From: Nevskia sp.
GTDB taxonomy: Bacteria; Pseudomonadota; Gammaproteobacteria; Nevskiales; Nevskiaceae
Direction of reading: 5' to 3'
Assembly: GCA_019689635.1 (NCBI GenBank)
Contig: JADGHB010000006.1
Span: 1-64,000 of the forward strand
Length of the DNA: 64,000 bases
In this document: positions 62,011-64,000 of the stretch, in pieces
How positions within the stretch are numbered: the first letter of the stretch is position 1
How the letters are laid out: every line of letters begins with the position of its first letter
Position numbers and translations under genes: made by a program
The notes under the pieces: model-generated
What the model was told of the DNA's origin: nothing
What the model saw: the letters and a program-made list of their open reading frames with translations, nothing else
Databases searched by the model: none

Positions 62011-63378
62011 CTAGTGCCGAAGACCCTTGACGCGCACCTTGAAATTCATCGCCGGCCCTGGCGTGGGCGCGGTCTTGGTCTTGAGCACGTAGTCCGGCGA
62101 GGGCAGCTCGAGGTCGAGTTTGTAGAAGAGGCGCGCCATGCTCAGGGCGATCTGCACTTCGGCCAGGCTCTTGCCCAGGCAGGTGTGCGGGCCGCGACCG
62201 AACGGCGAATACACGCCGGGCTTGAGGTGCTCGGCGCGCGGTTTCTCGTAACGGTCGATGTCGAATTTTTCGGCGTTGGGGTAGTACTCGTCCATGAAGT
62301 GCGGCACGCTGGTGCCGATGTAGAGTAGTTCGCCCTCGCGGATGCGATGGCCTTCGAACACGAAGTCTTTGGTCGCGGTGCGCATCTGCGCCACCGCGAT
62401 GGGATACAAGCGCATGGTCTCCATGATCGCGCCGTTGAGCGCGGGGATGCGCTTGAGCAGGGCATCCTCGTCGAGCGGGCCGGCGGCGAACAGCGCGTCC
62501 ACTTCCTTGAGCACCCGCGCTTTGACTTCGGGATGTTTGAGGACGGTATAGACGATCGCCGCGGTGGTGTTGGCGACCGTGTCCAGACCGGCGACATAAG
62601 GCCCGGTGAGCGTCACGATCAGATCGGAGGCGGGCATGATCTCCGGATGCTTGAGGTGCGTCTCCATGATGTCGTCGATCAGGGTCTTCTCATCGTCGGG
62701 AATGCGCCCGGCGCGTTCCTTGGCCTGGGCGATCATCTTGCGGCCCAGTTCGAAGACGCGTGCCTTGGAGCGTTTGTACTTGGGATTGAGCAGAAAGAAG
62801 CGCGGGCGCTGGCGCGTGACCAGCACGTTGAGAATGTAGAGGATGGTGGTGCGGATATCCTTGACGTATTCCAGCGGCGCGTTGCCGGTGAGGATGGTGC
62901 CGAGCTGGTCCACCACGAGGTACTGCATGGCCTGCACCACCGGCACCCACTGGCCGGGTTTCCAGTCACGCGCCAGCACGCGGTCGGTGATCGCCACCAG
63001 CTCGTCGTAACGGCCCTTGATCGACTCCTTGGAATAGCCGCGGCGCATGATGTCGCGCAATTGCTTGTGCGACTCGCCGTCCTCGCCGGTGAGCACCCGG
63101 GTGGCGCCATATTCCTTGACCAGGCCTTCCCAGAACTCCTTGGACCGCAGGCACTCTTTGCCCTCGCGAGTGCCCATGAAATTGGCCGCTTCCGCGCCGG
63201 CGATCACGGTATAGGTGTGGCCGAGGATGCGGACCTTGAACACCGGTCCGTGTCTGCGGTAGCACTTGACGAAGAAGCGCGCCGGATCGCGCGCCATGTC
63301 CAGAAGATTTCCGAGCAGCGGCAGGCCCGCGACCAGCGGCGGTTCGCGGACGGCGAGGGGTTCGGCGGCGGTGTTCAC
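62011..63378 (-). CDS. Cytochrome P450
   Basis: A 455-residue haem monooxygenase. Seen: the oxygen-binding I-helix region YVAGLDTVANTTAAIV, the ExxR motif METMRLYP, and the haem loop YSPFGRGPHTCLGKSLAE with the axial Cys. The start is placed at GTG 63378 (VNTAAEPLAVREPPLVAG) after GGAG, because upstream extension is not P450-like and would overlap the divergent gene. No ferredoxin or reductase gene is near, so the electron donor lies elsewhere. Substrate unknown, possibly a sterol, terpene or fatty acid. Confidence 0.9.
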   Translation of the reverse strand: MNTAAEPLAVREPPLVAGLPLLGNLLDMARDPARFFVKCYRRHGPVFKVRILGHTYTVIAGAEAANFMGTREGKECLRSKEFWEGLVKEYGATRVLTGEDGESHKQLRDIMRRGYSKESIKGRYDELVAITDRVLARDWKPGQWVPVVQAMQYLVVDQLGTILTGNAPLEYVKDIRTTILYILNVLVTRQRPRFFLLNPKYKRSKARVFELGRKMIAQAKERAGRIPDDEKTLIDDIMETHLKHPEIMPASDLIVTLTGPYVAGLDTVANTTAAIVYTVLKHPEVKARVLKEVDALFAAGPLDEDALLKRIPALNGAIMETMRLYPIAVAQMRTATKDFVFEGHRIREGELLYIGTSVPHFMDEYYPNAEKFDIDRYEKPRAEHLKPGVYSPFGRGPHTCLGKSLAEVQIALSMARLFYKLDLELPSPDYVLKTKTAPTPGPAMNFKVRVKGLRH

Positions 63379-63550
63379 GGCTTGCTCCGCGGCGGACCAG
63401 AAGGATCCTGTGGCGGGTTTTAGCAGATCGGCGGGCGTTGGCGTCTCCCCCGAGTGGAGGAGGCGGCCGCCGACCGGAGATGCGCGCGAGCATCGATTTG
63501 TGGCAGATTGCGTCGAACCGCCAAACCCCAAGGCAGCGACGGATCGAGCA

Positions 63551-64000
63551 ATGAACCGCACGAGCTGGCTGATCGCCGCGTTCATCACCGCAGTGCTGGT
63601 CGCGGGGGTCTACTGGTATCAGCACCGGCGAGCGGGCGCGCCGGCTTCCGAGAACGGACCGGCGCCGGCCGTCGCGGCATCCGCCGCGCCGCCGCCGCAA
63701 CAGCATTACCCGGTGCCCGAAACGCCCCAGATCCCCGCGCCGCCGCCGCTGCCCACGCTGGATGAGAGCGACCGGCCACTGGTCGAGGCGCTGGCGCAGG
63801 CGCTCGGTCCCGGTGTGGAATCCTTCCTCATTCCGCGCGCGCTGATCCGACACCTCGTGGCCACCGTGGACAGCCTGGACCGACCCGCGCCGGTGCCGCT
63901 GCGTCTGCGCCCGGTACCGCCGACGCCCGGCGTGCCAGCCGTGGAAACGATCAACGGCGGTTTGTACTTAAGCGCGGCCAACGCCGAACGCTACCGGCCT
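63551..64000 (+). CDS. DUF3014 domain-containing protein (partial, runs off window)
   Basis: The first 150 residues of a DUF3014 protein. A single N-terminal membrane anchor (WLIAAFITAVLVAGVYWY) and a Pro/Ala-rich linker are followed by the domain start LDESDRPLVEALAQALGP, FLIPRALIRHLVATVDSLDR and PVPLRLRPVPPTPGVPAVE. The frame is open to the last base, so the 3' part is missing. Function unknown; the protein probably faces the periplasm. The ATG at 63551 lies 172 bases from the P450 start on the other strand. Confidence 0.88.
   Translation, partial: MNRTSWLIAAFITAVLVAGVYWYQHRRAGAPASENGPAPAVAASAAPPPQQHYPVPETPQIPAPPPLPTLDESDRPLVEALAQALGPGVESFLIPRALIRHLVATVDSLDRPAPVPLRLRPVPPTPGVPAVETINGGLYLSAANAERYRP

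Noticed and set aside
63379-63588. Upstream extension of the P450 start to 63588
   Set aside because: The extra 70 residues are not P450-like and overlap the divergent DUF3014 start; GTG 63378 has a ribosome site and fits family N-termini.

Overview
The window is GC-rich, densely coded chromosomal DNA from what looks like a free-living Gammaproteobacterium. Supporting hints are a P450, acetoacetate metabolism, a GlyGly-CTERM-tailed protease, OMPLA, DUF2905/DUF3014 proteins and the birA-coaX pair. A Nevskiales/Steroidobacterales/Xanthomonadales-type genus is a guess, not a determination. About 63 protein genes and one tRNA-Thr(TGT) are supported. No intergenic gap exceeds 300 bases. I saw no insertion sequence, prophage, CRISPR array, rRNA or replication origin, so this reads as core and semi-accessory genome, not an island.

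Layout. 1-4020: minus-strand phosphite operon ptxB-ptxA-ptxC-ptxD. The permease is a fused double domain, ptxD carries a 1-base frameshift and leaves the window, and a Pho-box-like repeat lies upstream. 4060-8410: small repair, stress and redox genes (xthA, two DUF488 proteins, an AhpD-like protein, an internally deleted redoxin, a diphthamide-synthase-like ATPase, S1/P1 nuclease, DUF2905). 8426-15127: oligopeptidase A, a lipoprotein esterase, then a tightly overlapping HMG-CoA lyase / acetoacetyl-CoA synthetase / phosphoglycerate mutase chain. 15178-25441: envelope genes (DUF4382 lipoprotein, GlsB, NnrS, a large penicillin-acylase-like lipoprotein, ClC transporter, ROK sugar kinase, DUF4394 lipoprotein). 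25498-29790: M61 peptidase, plsY, birA, coaX, tRNA-Thr. 29796-34892: an unnamed conserved gene, pldA and two cation/proton antiporters. 34994-37794: a degenerate MHYT-like/GGDEF protein facing a class III nucleotide cyclase. 37893-42539: isoaspartyl peptidase, two tandem CsgG-like lipoproteins, DsbD. 42747-46532: DUF2845, saccharopine-dehydrogenase-like, DUF423, a response regulator with a helical tail, DUF6438. 46621-51994: a 1399-residue M36 protease and an AI-2E family permease. 52115-52390: a 31-residue Lys/Ala-rich mini-protein with its own signals. 52507-58383: hydrolase, OsmC, cold shock protein, fatty-acid desaturase, barrel protein, DUF1993, fabH. 58416-64000: FMN reductase, UPF0104 membrane protein, msrA, arfB, mtgA, a P450 and a truncated DUF3014 gene.

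Shared themes are phosphorus acquisition (ptx), lipid and envelope homeostasis (plsY, pldA, fabH, desaturase, mtgA, several lipoproteins) and oxidative or thiol stress (msrA, OsmC, DsbD, AhpD-like). Many neighbours are coupled by 4-base ATGA/GTGA overlaps. The most distinctive items are the phosphite operon with its frameshift, the Lys/Ala-rich mini-protein, the GlyGly-CTERM protease, the degenerate GGDEF/cyclase divergent pair and the tandem CsgG-like lipoproteins.
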